From Euglena gracilis (taxonomy: Eukaryota; Euglenida; Euglenophyceae; Euglenales), in assembly GCA_039621445.1 (NCBI GenBank), contig CP154956.1, positions 64,496,257 through 64,560,256 of the forward strand: a stretch of DNA of 64,000 nucleotides. The letters are read 5' to 3'. This document shows positions 40,636 to 51,337 of the stretch, in pieces (position 1 is the first letter of the stretch; each line of letters begins with the position of its first letter). Under the pieces are notes generated by a model. It was given only the letters and a program-made list of their open reading frames with translations. It searched no databases and was not told where the DNA came from. Both the position numbers and the translations under genes were made by a program.

Positions 40636-41580
40636 TACCCGCCCCCCCAGGCAATTGTCGCGTGACAAATCGGGCAGCACGGAAGGGGGTGACAATTTCC
40701 CGGGATGACAATTTGCCTGGCACAGAGGGGGGTGACAATTGCCCGGGGGCGTCAATTGCCCACCCATGTAGGCCACATTAAATCCAAATGACCAAAAACA
40801 CCATCTGAAACACCAGTGAACACGCAAAAATGCAGCTATGGTTGTGATATTGTGCAGAGCATTTGGTACCCGCCCCCCCCCCCGGGCAATTGTCGCGCGA
40901 CAAATCGGGCAGCACAGAGGGGGGCGACAATTTCCCGGGGTGACAATTTGGCTGGCACAGAGGGGGGTGACAATTGCCCGGGGGCGTCAATTGCCCGGGG
41001 GCGTCAATTGCCCACCCATGTAGGCCACATTAAATCAAAATGACCAAGAACGCCATCTGAAACACCAGTGAACATGTAAAAATGCAGCTATGGTTGTGAT
41101 ATTGTGCATAGCATTTGGTATGTGACATTTCTCAGCACGTTGTAGCGAAATAGAGGTTCAATCGAGTCGTGTTGGCGAAAAGAAAGTTCACAAACATCTT
41201 CTGTGGGGGGGGGTGACAAATCGGGCAGCACGGAGGGGGGTGACAATTTCCCGGGGTGACAAATTGGCCAGCACAGCTAGGGGTGACAATTGCCCGGGGG
41301 CGTCAATTGCCCGGGGGGGGGGGCGGGTATGTGACATTTCTCAGCACGGTGTAGCGAAATAGAGGATCAATCGAGTCGTGTCGGCGAAAAGAAAGTTCAC
41401 AAACATCTTCTGTGGGGGGGGGGGGGTGACAAATTGGGCAGCACGGACGGGGGTGACAATTTCCCGGGGTGACAAATTGGCCGGCAAAGCCAGGGGTGAC
41501 AATTGCCCGGGGGCGTCAATTGCCCGGGACGTCAATTGCCCGGGGGCGTCAATTGCCCGGGGGGGGGGGGGGCGGGTAAC
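40636..41580. repeat. Tandem array of four ~230-base units in an A-A-B-B order
   Basis: Each unit carries CGGGCAATTGTCGC, GACAAATCGGGCAGCAC, GTGACAATTTCCCGGG and GACAATTGCCCGGG blocks. The first two units share a CCATGTAGGCCACATTAAAT spacer, and the last two a GTGACATTTCTCAGCACG spacer. CGGGCAATTGTC at one end and GACAATTGCCCG at the other are inverted, so the unit looks like a MITE that was tandemly duplicated. A further scrap lies at 41,940-41,985. Confidence 0.75.
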
Positions 41581-42404
41581 GTCCACCTAATGTTAGGCCA
41601 AACATACCAACCCGAACCTTATTTCTTTTCTTTCAATAAGCACCTCCGCCAGGGGGTGGTCAGCCAGCCAGCAACCCTTTTTCCAACCTCTGAGATGGAC
41701 CCCGGGGGCGGTAAGGAAGGGTTGTTAAGGCGCAGTTCTTCCTTATCCTTGTGAAGTTAATAGCAGTCCAATCATATTGACAAATTCCACCCAGTTTGTG
41801 CGTCTCGTCGATGTCCCAGCCGAACCAGACGTGGGAAAATTGAAGCTGCAAGAAGATCCCAAATCCAGCAAATTATGAAAAAAATTGATTTTGCAAAACC
41901 CAGAGCAACCTCTCCACCTGGAATCATCGTGTAACAAGTTTGGGCAGCACAAGGGAGGGGGGGGTGACAACTGCCCACCCATTTTCCGAGGCTGTCCAGA
42001 ATTCCTTGGGGGTAACCCAGGACTCTTCATCAAGTGGTCATTTGTTGTCTTTATTAGGAGGTGTTGCATTTCCCTCCAAAAATCACCCAATCATCAACTT
42101 TTTGGTTCATGCTCAGACACAGAAACCTTCATTGGCGACACAGATGGGGGGGTGAGGGCTTTAAGATACCAAAACTTGGGACGGTAACACGCATACTGTA
42201 AATGTTTGACCATTATGTGCTCACGTCACAGTGAACCCAACTCCAGGGCGTCCAGCTGGCAGCGTTTCTTCTCCAGCCACCCACAGTGCAGCTAAATATT
42301 TTCTTTACCTTTGAAGAAGAAACGGGTGAGAAAATGGGCTGTTTTATTACGCTTAGCCCCCCCCACCGACAGTTTCCTCCTGGGGTCATAATCACCCCCT
42401 TCTG

Positions 42405-42703
42405 CTAACCCCCCCCCCCAAATAATACCCCCCTCGTCGGGGTCCGACTTCGGCGACCGGGTTAATACCCCCCCCCTTATTTCAGGCCGAAGGCCCGGAT
42501 TTTGACCCGAAAATGTAGGTAAGAATCACAATCTCTGACAACAAATTACGAAAAAAATCAAATTTTCTGAATCATCTGACCTCCAAAAAATGGTAAATTT
42601 CATAAGAAAATACGAAAAATGACCCCAAAGGGGTCAAAAGGCACTATTTTGGCTCCTACGGGACTTCGGGCGTACCCCGGAGGGTATTATTTGGGGGGTT
42701 TAG
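42405..42703. mobile_element. MITE with AAATAATACCC terminal inverted repeats
   Basis: The left end CTAACCCC...AAATAATACCC and the right end, inverted, CTAAACCCCCCAAATAATACCC match over more than 20 bases allowing for poly-C length. No duplication could be read. It lies in an intron, 110 bases downstream of an exon. Confidence 0.65.
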
Positions 42704-42814
42704 TGCACAGGCTTGTGCTGATGGTGGAGCTTTGGACCCCAAAGACTGGTGCGGAGCACCCCACCCCCTCCCCGCCCCTCCAACGAAACCGTAGCCTGCC
42801 CACGTCACCCCCAC

Positions 42815-42989
42815 GTTGCACCGCCGCGCCGCCCACACTGGCGGGGACGCTGGGCGACCGCCAGTCTCTGGCTGGGGCTCGCTGTAGACCGACCGGTGGG
42901 CCCGCAGCACCGCGGCCACGTCGGACAGCACCGCCGCCGCGAGGTCGCCGGCCGCTGTTTGGGTGGCCTCGGCCGCAACGCACCCTTCG
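42815..42989 (-). CDS. Exon: helical segment
   Basis: After acceptor GGGGCAG the frame reads EGCVAAEATQTAAGDLAAAV, LSDVAAVLRAHRSVYSEPQP then SPPVWAARRC. Candidate donor AAC before GTGGGGG. The first part is a long Ala-rich helix. Confidence 0.55.
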
Positions 42990-43715
42990 CTGCCCCCCCC
43001 CCGCCCATCCATGGGAGTGTTTCCCCCGAGACTGTCAGGGGGGAAAAAGCAGAGGTGGCCTGGGTGGGAATCCAGGGGGGGGTGTCCACTACCCACGCTG
43101 GTGGTGTTGACTGGTTGAGCCCCCCCTGAGGGGGGCTGGGTGCCACGTCCCGAGAAGAACTTCAAAAAGCACTTGAACAAGTTATTTTTCATCTTTTGCC
43201 GATTTGAGCCGCCAGACAGTCATGCCGCCAGTGGCAAGGTGCGGTAAATCCCCTCCCAAATAATCAATCCCCCTGGTGCATTATTTGGTTCACTATTTTT
43301 GACAATTTTTTTGAGTGTAATTGCCTGGGTCCCTCTTTTGCAGATTTCGGGGTCTCCACACCGTCGAAACTCTTTTTTTTCCCGTCTCCAGATGCATGCA
43401 GGTGTAGAAGAGGTGATTTCGGTTTGTGTAGCCAAAATCAGTTCTCAAGGGGCTTTTATTGTTTGGGGGATATCATTTGGAGGAAATTTACTTGCAACTA
43501 AGGTTCATGTCACATGATGTTTCAATGGAGGGCACTGCCAAAAGCGGCCGATGAACTTGAGAGCGCGAAAAGAAGAACATGGGAATTGATGACGCAAAGC
43601 TGGTGTGTTTGTTTGGCCATGAGGACGGCCAGCTTTTTGGCTGCAATCAAGGCGAATGCATCGCCAAGCCTTTGCTCTAAGCACCCTTCGGAGCACAGAC
43701 AGGCTTAGCCCCCAC

Positions 43716-43956
43716 CGGCCATGCCAGACGAGGAGCGTGCCTTGGTCGTGGTGCCGGAGGCGGCACTTGAACGCCTCCGCCAGTTGGCCCTGGCGCTCCA
43801 GGACGACGGCCGCCGCGAGGGGCTGCCGGTACTCGGCACACAGTGGCAGGATGGCGGCGGGGCGGTACCGGCCGTGGTACCGCCACAGGGCGGCCCGCAG
43901 CTGCCGTTGTATGGCGGCGGCCTCGGGCAACACATCCGTCAGCATCGCCAGCACCC
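43716..43956 (-). CDS. Exon: TPR-like helical segment, best protein evidence in the locus
   Basis: The 241-base exon has acceptor CTGGCAG before GGGTGC (preceded by an AC microsatellite) and donor GGCCG before GTGGGG. The product reads VLAMLTDVLPEAAAIQRQLR, ALWRYHGRYRPAAILPLCAE, then YRQPLAAAVVLERQGQLAEA and FKCRLRHHDQ. The pattern of calm helices with AAAVVLERQGQLAEAFKC is like clathrin-heavy-chain-type or CORVET/HOPS solenoid repeats. This is similarity of style, not a family call. Confidence 0.65.
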
Positions 43957-43962
43957 CTGCCA

Positions 43963-43965
<3 letters not shown>

Positions 43966-43997
<32 letters not shown>
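43966..43997. repeat. GT microsatellite next to an acceptor
   Basis: Lies 10 bases upstream (minus strand) of the AG acceptor of the exon at 43,716-43,956. Confidence 0.9.
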
Positions 43998-43998
<1 letters not shown>

Positions 43999-44509
43999 CA
44001 GGGCTTTACTGAAGCAGTTGCCTCAGTGTGGTGGATGCACAGGCCCCTTTTGAACGCGCTGAGACCCTGTTTGTGATCCCAGACAACTCTTTTTTTTTTT
44101 TTGGCCAAGGGGCACTGCTGCATTCCTTGGGTAAATGTCACTTGCCGTTAAAGCTTCCGTTCGGACTTGTGCCTTCACACGGTCACACACACCACATGCC
44201 TCAGGATGCCGGGATCATGACCCAGATCAAGACACAGGCAATCAATCGCTGTGGAAGGGTGGAGGGGACGCTGGGCTCAGCCTCCCTCAACGTGAGCACC
44301 ACGTGCTGGCAGCGGAGGAGGGCGATGAGGTACAGTTCCGCGCAGGGCGTCGCTTAACGACCCCGGGGGAGGGTCCCGCTCAGAGGCTGGAAAATTTGGG
44401 CTGGCTGAAAAGAGGCTGCTGGCTGGCTGGACCCCCACTGGGGGGGATGGGGTGATGGGGGTGCCCTGCGGCTTGAGCGACGCCCTGGCACCACGGCGGC
44501 GGTCTGCAG

Positions 44510-44700
44510 CGGGGGGGGGGGGGGGGGGGAGGCGGGGGCGGGGGGGGTCGAAGCACTCGACGGCCCGGAGCAGCAGCGGCGGGGTGGAGCAGGCCAGCAG
44601 AGCCGCGGAGAGCCGCCGCACCACCAGCGGCAGAGGGCCGCGGAGGGGGGGAGGAGGAGGGAGGCAGCAGCAGCGTTTTTGTGAACGGGATGGCCGGGGG
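44510..44700 (-). CDS. Exon: helical segment
   Basis: The frame reads RGPLPLVVRRLSAALLACST then PPLLLRAVECFDPPRPR, two hydrophobic helices flanked by proline runs. Splice sites were not fixed because of poly-C tracts. Confidence 0.45.
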
Positions 44701-44767
44701 GGGGGGGTTGGGCAGGTCAGCATTGGGGGGAACGTCCCCTCACAGGCTCTTTGTTCGGCACACATAC

Positions 44768-44873
44768 CTCATCCTGGGGACGGTCACTTGACAGGTCGGA
44801 CAGTGCTGGGTCCCCTGACAACTTCCCATCATGACAAGCTGGTCGTACCAGGGACCTGACAGTTTCCCCAGCC
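44768..44873 (-). CDS. Exon with strong donor
   Basis: Acceptor CCTCCCAG precedes GGCTGG, and the donor GATGAG before GTATGTG is near consensus. Two frames are open: one polar (SLVRPACHDGKLSGDPALSD), one Cys-containing (GSCQGTQHCPTCQV). The frame could not be chosen with confidence. Confidence 0.45.
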
Positions 44874-45221
44874 CTGGGAGGGGGGTAGGTGGCCTCCCAA
44901 TGCGATGCAACATCGTAGCCCTTCTCCGACCATTGGACACAACATGACACGCCTGTGGCTGGTTTGCAGCACGGGGGGAGGGACGAAGGGATGCCTGACA
45001 TTTCAGTGCTTGGAGCCCCTGGACGAGGGCCACTCCTGCGGAGGGAGACCAGGCCTCTCGGCAGCAGGCCAGGCCTGCCCACTGGGCACGCCCCAATCCC
45101 AAATCCCCAAGTGGAGAGACCCTGCCGCCGCCGGAAATGGAAAGGAAAGGGCGGGTTGTCAGGTTGTGCGGTGGCGGTGGGTCCGCTCATCATTGTGTCG
45201 CACCTTCGCACGCTCGCTGAC

Positions 45222-45330
45222 CTCGATTCCTTGGTCGGGGGAAAGGGCTGGCCGTGGGCAGGGAGAGGAGCGTCGGGGGTGTCAGAGGCCTCGAACGACA
45301 GCCTCTGGGCCACGTCGCAGGCAGGCCGTG
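45222..45330 (-). CDS. Exon with resolved splice sites
   Basis: The 109-base exon has acceptor GGTAG before CACGG and donor ATCGAG before GTCAGC. The product reads PACDVAQRLSFEASDTPDAP then GQPFPPTKES. Probably a linker between helical parts. Confidence 0.5.
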
Positions 45331-45569
45331 CTACCAGCCCCTCCCCCTGTCCAGCGGAACCGAAAGGGGGTCGTCTGGGGGCATATTGAACAGCAGTTCT
45401 TCGGAATTTGGAGCAGTGGTTACCACAATGGTGGCGCTGGGCCACCTCAACCCAGAGCAAACATTCTTAGCATGCTAACAATGCAAAATACCGTGCCAGC
45501 TACTGCAAAGAGCCCTGGGCTCTCCATAGACAGAAGAGGGGAGGCGGGGACCGGTCACCATCAGTCTGA

Positions 45570-45750
45570 GCAGATGCCGGGCCTGCCCGGAGGCACTCCC
45601 AGCACCCGGCCAGCCACGCCCGCAGCCGCTCCTCTGGACTCAAGTCCACCAGCAGGCGGTCTGCCTCGGGCGACAGCAGGAGGGCCGCGTGGCCGCTCCC
45701 CGGCGCCGCCCCATTCCAAACGCCCCGGAACAGAAGGGGATAATGCATAC
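45570..45750 (-). CDS. Exon: helical segment
   Basis: The frame reads YPLLFRGVWNGAAPGSGHAA, LLLSPEADRLLVDLSPEERL then RAWLAGCWECLRAG. Good protein-like composition with amphipathic helices; splice sites not resolved. Confidence 0.45.
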
Positions 45751-46039
45751 ACCGCACAAGAATCATCGTCCCACACAACATGCGCAAGACAACCATTGTG
45801 CACTCAGGCTGTGGTGAGAGGCTCGGGTGAAAGCTGATCTCTCCGGGTTTCAAGGGTGGACTTATTTTTTTAAAAAAAATTCATTGGCTCCTTTTTTTGT
45901 AATTCAAAAAGACATGCAATGACTCCTTTGGACGTCATGTGGCTCACACATCATACTGTCATAACGCCCGTGGAACGGGAAATCGGGCAGGCAGCACGAA
46001 GGGGGGGGGGGATTATGGCCGACCAAGAGGGCATGGCAG

Positions 46040-46215
46040 CCCAGGTGCGAGCCTGGGGAGTCATCCCAGCCCAGACATGGAACGCTGGCGGCCCCAGCCA
46101 ATGGAACGGCGGGCTCCAACAGGAAGTCCACCCCCGGTGGGGTCAGTGTGAGGTCCGGGAAGTCCTGCAGGGCCCGCAGCAGTGGAGGCAGGGCCCCGAA
46201 CCTCCCCATGCCTGC
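46040..46215 (-). CDS. Exon: helical segment
   Basis: After a GGCAG acceptor near 46,214 the frame reads GRFGALPPLLRALQDFPDLT then PGVDFLLEPAVPLAGAASV. Boundaries on the donor side are not settled (GTGGAC or GTTCCA). Confidence 0.45.
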
Positions 46216-46332
46216 CTTCTGCTGGCTTGGGGACCCATTCCAAAATTTAGACGAAATTTAAAAAACTGTGTTTCCCGCCCTTATGCCAGGGCGACTGACC
46301 CATGCCCCCACCCCCCGGGCCCAGAGGCCCCA

Positions 46333-46638
46333 CCACACCATTGCTTACCGACCTCCGGGGGGATCACTTTCACTTTAAAAAATCAGTCAGTCACTTTTCA
46401 GAAACCAGTCACCCAAATCCCACCCCTCCCGCCGGGGGGGGGGGGGGTCGGTCACTTATGCTATTTGGCCAAAATGGCCTTAAACATCAAACGATTTTGG
46501 CCAAAACCCCCCAATATTTTTCGGGTCACTTTTGGCCATTATTGGGGGAGGGCAAAAAAACCAGTCAGTCACTCCGAAAAAACCAATCAGTCACCCCGAC
46601 AGGGGGGGGGGTCGGACACACGTTTAGCAATGGTGTGG
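46333..46638. mobile_element. MITE with CCACACCATTGCT ends
   Basis: Perfect 13-base inverted repeats at 46,333-46,345 and 46,626-46,638. The interior has repeated CCAGTCAGTCAC blocks on both sides of a poly-G tract and a GATTTTGGCCAAAA centre. Relatives are at 53,855-54,133 and 63,063-63,380. Confidence 0.7.
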
Positions 46639-47019
46639 CCCTAACCCACCAACCAACCCGCTCTCGAAAACCAACATCAATGGGGGGCCACACCAATGCT
46701 AATTGAATCTATGATTGGTAATGGCACCTGCCAAATGAGGACCCGGCCCGGCCCTCCCTGGTGTTCCGTGGATGGGGGGACACCGCAGTGGGCCGGGGGA
46801 GAAAACCTGGCCACCTCATGCCCCCCCCAGGGCCCTTGGCAATGTCCCACGGACCCAGTCCCTGTGCACGGCAACAGCATGGGACTTGCTGCGCTTTCCT
46901 CCTCCTCCCTGGGGTAGGCACGGTGGTGGCAGGTGGGCACGGTCGCTGGGGGCGCCCTGGGGAGGGGCACGCAGTGGTGGGCATGCGCTGTCTGTAGGGC
47001 CAGCAGCACGAGGCCATAC

Positions 47020-47187
47020 CGCAGTAGGCGGGGGAGGGCGTGGGCCGGGGCGTAGTCTGCGTTGGCCGCCAGGAACCACGCCAGCGCGGGCCATGGGGCC
47101 TCCGGGGCAGTGGCGAGCTCGCTGCCCGGGGAGAGCGCCTCGGACAGGTCCGACCGGAACCGCCGCGGCGTGGAGGCGGAGGCCACG
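47020..47187 (-). CDS. Exon: helical segment with resolved splice sites
   Basis: The 168-base exon has acceptor GGCAG before CGTGGCC and donor CTGCG before GTATGG. The product has SASTPRRFRSDLSEALSPGS and then WPALAWFLAANADYAPAHAL and PRLLR, a pair of helices as in solenoid proteins. The open frame continues past the donor with a hydrophobic stretch that I regard as intronic, though it may be coding. Confidence 0.55.
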
Positions 47188-47595
47188 CTGCCGCCAGGGC
47201 GGGTAGGAGTCACCCCGGGGGGAGGTCGCCGCCAGCCCGAAATGCCGGTGGGGTTCCCAACCGAATTTGACATGTGGGGCGAGTCTGGGAGTTTGGGGAT
47301 CAGCGAACGAGGCCCAGCCAAGGAATTCCGAAGGACTGGCCGGCTTGGTGGGCCATACACTCTTTGACCGAAGGTGGGACCAGCAATCTTCCCCCCGCCC
47401 CCCCCCCCCCAATGGGTGGGAGGGGGGCTTTCCCAAAAACCAGTCAATCACTTTTCCCGGAAAACCAGTCAGTCCCCCCCCCCCCCCCCCGTGGAGTCGC
47501 CCTCTCTGAGATCCAAAGAAAAATGACCACAAATGTGAAGAAAATGGCAAAAAAATTGGGTCACTTTCGTGACCTTTTGCCGACCTGGGGGCAGT

Positions 47596-47894
47596 CAGGC
47601 TTCTTTTTACCAACCCGGGGGGGGGGGAGGGGGTGCCTTGCGCTATGGTGACTGCCCAAAGAAGGCACCCCCTCCCCCCCGGGGGGTCAGTTTTCGACCC
47701 CAGTGCCTGTCGACCCAGCCAAATTCCCTTGAAAATGGCCATTTTCGGGCCCCAGCGCCTTTGGGGGTGTGCACTGCCCACCCAAAACCTGACCCCCCCT
47801 CCCACTGCGGGGGGTCGAAAATGCCCTAACCCCTGGCCCATAGCTCCCAGCCCTCCCCCCCCGTGTGGCGCACACTTCCTTAAAAAGAAGCCTG
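47596..47894. mobile_element. MITE with CAGGCTTCTTTTTA ends
   Basis: 14-base inverted repeats CAGGCTTCTTTTTA at both ends, the same end type as the 31,837-32,077 element. Flanking octamers agree at 5 of 8. A related copy lacking clear ends lies at about 59,985-60,270 (shared CCTTGAAAATGGCCATTTT and GGGGGGTCGAAAATGCC blocks). Confidence 0.65.
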
Positions 47895-48016
47895 GGGGGT
47901 TTGGGCCAAAACCCAGGCTGCCACTCTTCCGCCACTCTGAAAAAACAGCTGGTTTGGCTAGTGACTGGACCCCCAGGGGGGAGCCCCCTTGGAGGAAGGG
48001 TTGGGGGGGGGGGGCA

Positions 48017-48250
48017 GCCAGCTGAGCCAGTGGGTTGAACCTGAATGGACCCAAACCATAACAAAAACGCTCAAATCCAGGTGGGTTGGGATTTCTAAGC
48101 CAAAATACTCACCCTCAAGAAGGCCATCCTCAACATTGTTGGATTCCATTTTCCCACAAGTTCAATGCACAGAAAACTATGCCGGGCTCAGCCAAGCTGG
48201 GCTGACCTGCACCCAGCTCCACTTCTCTCAGCTGGCTGGACCCCCCCCCC
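48017..48250. repeat. Small inverted-repeat element next to an exon
   Basis: Bases CAGCCAGCTGAG (48,017-48,028) and, inverted, at about 48,228-48,240 bound an AT-richer interior. It lies about 40 bases downstream of the exon ending at 48,290. Confidence 0.45.
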
Positions 48251-48289
48251 TTAGGAGAGTTGTTCACTCCAACTGAAGGAATCCCCGAC

Positions 48290-48452
48290 TCCTGGCCTGC
48301 CCCGCCCGGAGAGGCGGCGCAGGCTGACGGAGGGCGACGACGGGGTCCAGTCCAGCGGGGAGCTGCGGCCGCTGGCGCCGGGCTCGGAGCGGACCTCCGT
48401 GGGGTCCCCGACCGTGGCGCTTGTGGACCCGGGGGACCCGAACACGCAGCAC
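48290..48452 (-). CDS. Exon: Ser/Pro-rich segment
   Basis: Acceptor CTGCTGCAG precedes CCVFGSPGSTSATVGDPTEV, then SGRSSPLDWTPSSPSVSLRR. A GT donor after CCAGGA is probable. Likely a disordered linker; frame chosen over an Arg/Pro-rich alternative. Confidence 0.45.
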
Positions 48453-48878
48453 TGCAGCAGGTGTGCGGGGGCAGGGGCCGCAGGGACCACGGAGGGACGA
48501 CATGCGAGGTGGGTTCTGCAAGCGTGGATCATGGGGAGGCCACCAGCGGTTCTTAAACAAAAAACTTTTCCCGTTTTCCCATTCAATGAAAAGCCAACAA
48601 GAAAAATGGGTGAAAAATGGCCATGTTTTTGGCAAAAACGGGTCGACGTCGGGGGAAAAAATTATGCTGGCATCCTTAGACCATCGTGTATTTACCCGAA
48701 ATGCAGAAAAATGCGTTTTTCGCCTTTTTAATTTCCAGCCCTGTTCATCTTTGGGACACAGGGCGGTCCATTTTTTTTTTCTTCAAAAAAGCCCTCTTTT
48801 TAAGGCCACTCAATGCACACTTTTGCAAACTCTGTGGCAACCACCCCACACCAACCACCACACACCACTCCAGACGGC

Positions 48879-48936
48879 CTCTGGTCTTCCAGCAGCTGCT
48901 CTGCTGCTGCCTGCCGCCGCGGCCAGGAGCAAGCAC
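48879..48936 (-). CDS. Exon half downstream of the 2.4-kb transposon
   Basis: It begins at the ACTATAG end of the terminal repeat, passes the second GCTCCTGGCC copy, and reads RRQAAAEQLLEDQRPSG, a helical segment, to a GT donor (TCTGGA then GTGGTG). Joined to the half at 51,326-51,367 it gives one continuous helix-forming frame. Confidence 0.45.
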
Positions 48937-51337
48937 CTATAGTTGACCCCCCGATTTTTGCCATTTTCGGCCATTTTCGGCCATTTTCGGCCATTTTCGG
49001 CCATTTTCGGCCATTTTCGGTCATTTTCGGCCATTTTTTCCTGTAGGTGGGGGGTAAAATTGTTTTAAAATCCTTTCGTACCAACAATGCATTTGATCAT
49101 TCATGTAACGTGAAAGTAGTTGTGAGCAACAAATCAAGCGAACGCATCCAAGGAGGTCCGTTTGGAATGAGTGCTCAGGGATTAAAGGGGTCAAAGAGTT
49201 TTTGGTTGCAATATGCAAATGCAAGGCTTTGGGAATAAGCTTCTTTTTCCGAACATTGGATAAACTCCAACTGGAAAATAAACTTAGGGGGGGTTCTATT
49301 TTGAATGGTTTCAAAAGAAACAAAAAAAATAAATGTTGTGGGAAGTTGAATTCGATCGGAATGAAGAGAACATTGCCGAATGACGCAGCAGGAATTTTTT
49401 GTTTGAAACTCTCACAAATGATTGACATTGTGAAAAACATAAATGGCACACATCCATGACTTCAAGAAGCCTTGATGTAAAATTTCATCCGTCATGTTGA
49501 GACGATCATCCGTCTGGATGTGGCGAAGTTGGGAGAAAGTGCACTCGGCTTGAGCGGCAGAACAAAAGCAAGCAAACATGTGATCGGCCCATTATGTTGA
49601 AATATTGACATCAAATAAGCTCACCCAATTGCCCAATGTCTGCAACTTGTCCAGATGTGCATCTTGTCCAGCAGTGTCGGCACCGTCCATGTTCTGGCGG
49701 TGGTTCTCGAGGGTGCGCACCCACTCCGCGTGCTGGTGCTCGGGGCGGACGCAGTACTCCACGGTGTCGATGTTGATTTGGATGAGGGCGTGCAGGGGGA
49801 TGGGCCGGCAGAGGTCGAACATGCGGACGGCCTGGTCCTTGAGGACGATGTTGTAGACAGGCTGCAGGTGGAACGAGCGGTAGCTCCAGCCGCTGGTGGT
49901 CATCTCGTAATGGCAGTGCTCTGTGCCGTCCCAGTAGGGGCCGCGGCCATAGACGCGGGACAGCTTGACCTTGGCCAGCTGGTCCTCGGTGTAGACCCGA
50001 AATTGGACTGGCGGCGGGTGTGGGTGGTGCACACAAGCTGCACGTCAGCGTGGGTAAGGAGGCCGCGGTGGAGGACGGCGCAGAGCATGCGGTGGCTCAT
50101 GGTGCGCTTCTCCACGTCGAGGGCGAAACAGAGCAGGCGCTCCCAGTCCGCGGAGGTGCCGCGGGCCTGGCGCTCCTCGGTGGAGGGGATGCAGACAAGG
50201 AGTGTCCGATGGGAATGTTGCTGTTCCGTGGGGTCGAAGCGGACCACTCGGTTGTCGAGGAGCGCTGGAGGTTGGGGTGATAACGTGACAGGCAGTCCCA
50301 GAGGGCTGGTGCCAAAGCGGCTGATTCGGGCAAGCTCCTTGTACAGCACGCGCCATGCATCGGAGGCGATGCCGACGGGGCGGAAAGGTTCGCGTGGGTG
50401 GAGGAGGGTGTGTAGCTTGAGCAGGTGGTGGATGTCTGGGATGGCGACCCACACGACATTCTTGATGCGGAACTCCTTGCAGTGGCTGTTGAAGCTGCAC
50501 GCGGCGGTGGTGGGGTCCCAGGCGAGGATGCGGGTGCAGTAGTGGTAGAGGAACCATCAGTACGAGCAGCACCACGGCACAGTTGCCGGTCTAAAGTATT
50601 TTTGTAGAGGACCCCGCCCCGATATTGTGAATGCCGGACCAAAAAAGGACCACAAAAAAACCCAAAATTGACCCCGAAAAGCCCCCAAAAGCAACTAAAA
50701 TGACCTAAAATGGCTTCAAATAACCTAAAATTGCCCAAAAACGCCAGCAGTGTCCACAAAAATTGTGAAAAATAGCCTAAAATCACCAAAAATGGCGCAA
50801 AATGGCCAAAATGCTAAAAAATGTGCTCGTATTGACCCAAATTAGCCTAATATTTGCCAAATCAGTGCAAAATAGCAAAAATTGATCCAAAATGGCCAAG
50901 ATGGGTGTAGTGGAGAAATTATCCAAAAATGGTTTAATTCTTCAAAATATACAAAAAAAATGCCAGTGTCACCCGTGTCAACAAAATTTTCTGAAATGTC
51001 ATCAAAACCTTCAGCTTTGGCCGAAATAACCCATTCGGAGGTGGTTCTTTGAGCAGCATGTGTTGCAGGGCCAGGCATGGCGGCAGGAGAAGAGAGGCTG
51101 TACAGAGACAAGAATCAGTCACACTGAAAATTGCCCCTCGGGAAAAAGAAACTGTTGGGCAAAAAAAAAACCTCGAAAATTTTTGCAACAAATTTTTTCT
51201 CATTTTCGGCCATTTTCGGCCATTTTCGGCCATTTTCGGCCATTTTCGGGACCCCCGCCTATAGAGCCCAAAATTTCATTTTCGGCCATTTTCGGCCATT
51301 TTCGGCCATTTTCGGCCATTTTTACTATAGGTGCTTG
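48930..51337. mobile_element. 2.4-kb DNA transposon inside an exon, candidate introner
   Basis: Perfect 14-base terminal inverted repeats (CAAGCACCTATAGT and its complement) are flanked by the direct repeat GCCAGGAG (48,922-48,929 and 51,338-51,345). The direct repeat can be extended to 10 bases at the cost of the outermost repeat base. The ends continue into arrays of a ten-base unit (GCCATTTTCG), six or more copies at 48,958-49,040 and four plus four at 51,195-51,325. Inside lies a minus-strand protein-coding segment (49,600-50,570). An 8-base duplication with CA...TG ends is compatible with hAT-like elements, but no hAT transposase is present. Confidence 0.75.
49600..50570 (-). CDS. Unidentified protein carried by the 2.4-kb transposon
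   Basis: Two adjoining frames with one frame change near 50,020 give about 310 residues of convincing protein. The first frame reads YCTRILAWDPTTAACSFNSH, RIKNVVWVAIPDIHHLLKLH, GIASDAWRVLYKELARISRF, TLLVCIPSTEERQARG and DWERLLCFALDVEKRTMSHR. The second reads RVYTEDQLAKVKLSRVYGRG, YEMTTSGWSYRSFHLQPVYN, then IPLHALIQINIDTVEYCV. I do not recognise the family. INIDTVEYC faintly resembles the acidic palm motif of some polymerases, but no neighbouring polymerase motif is seen. A transposition, replication or captured host protein are all possible. The C terminus is near 49,610. Confidence 0.55.

Noticed and set aside
49600-50570. Calling the transposon protein a DNA polymerase from its INIDTVEYC motif
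   Set aside because: Only one weak motif, with no exonuclease or other polymerase motifs around it.
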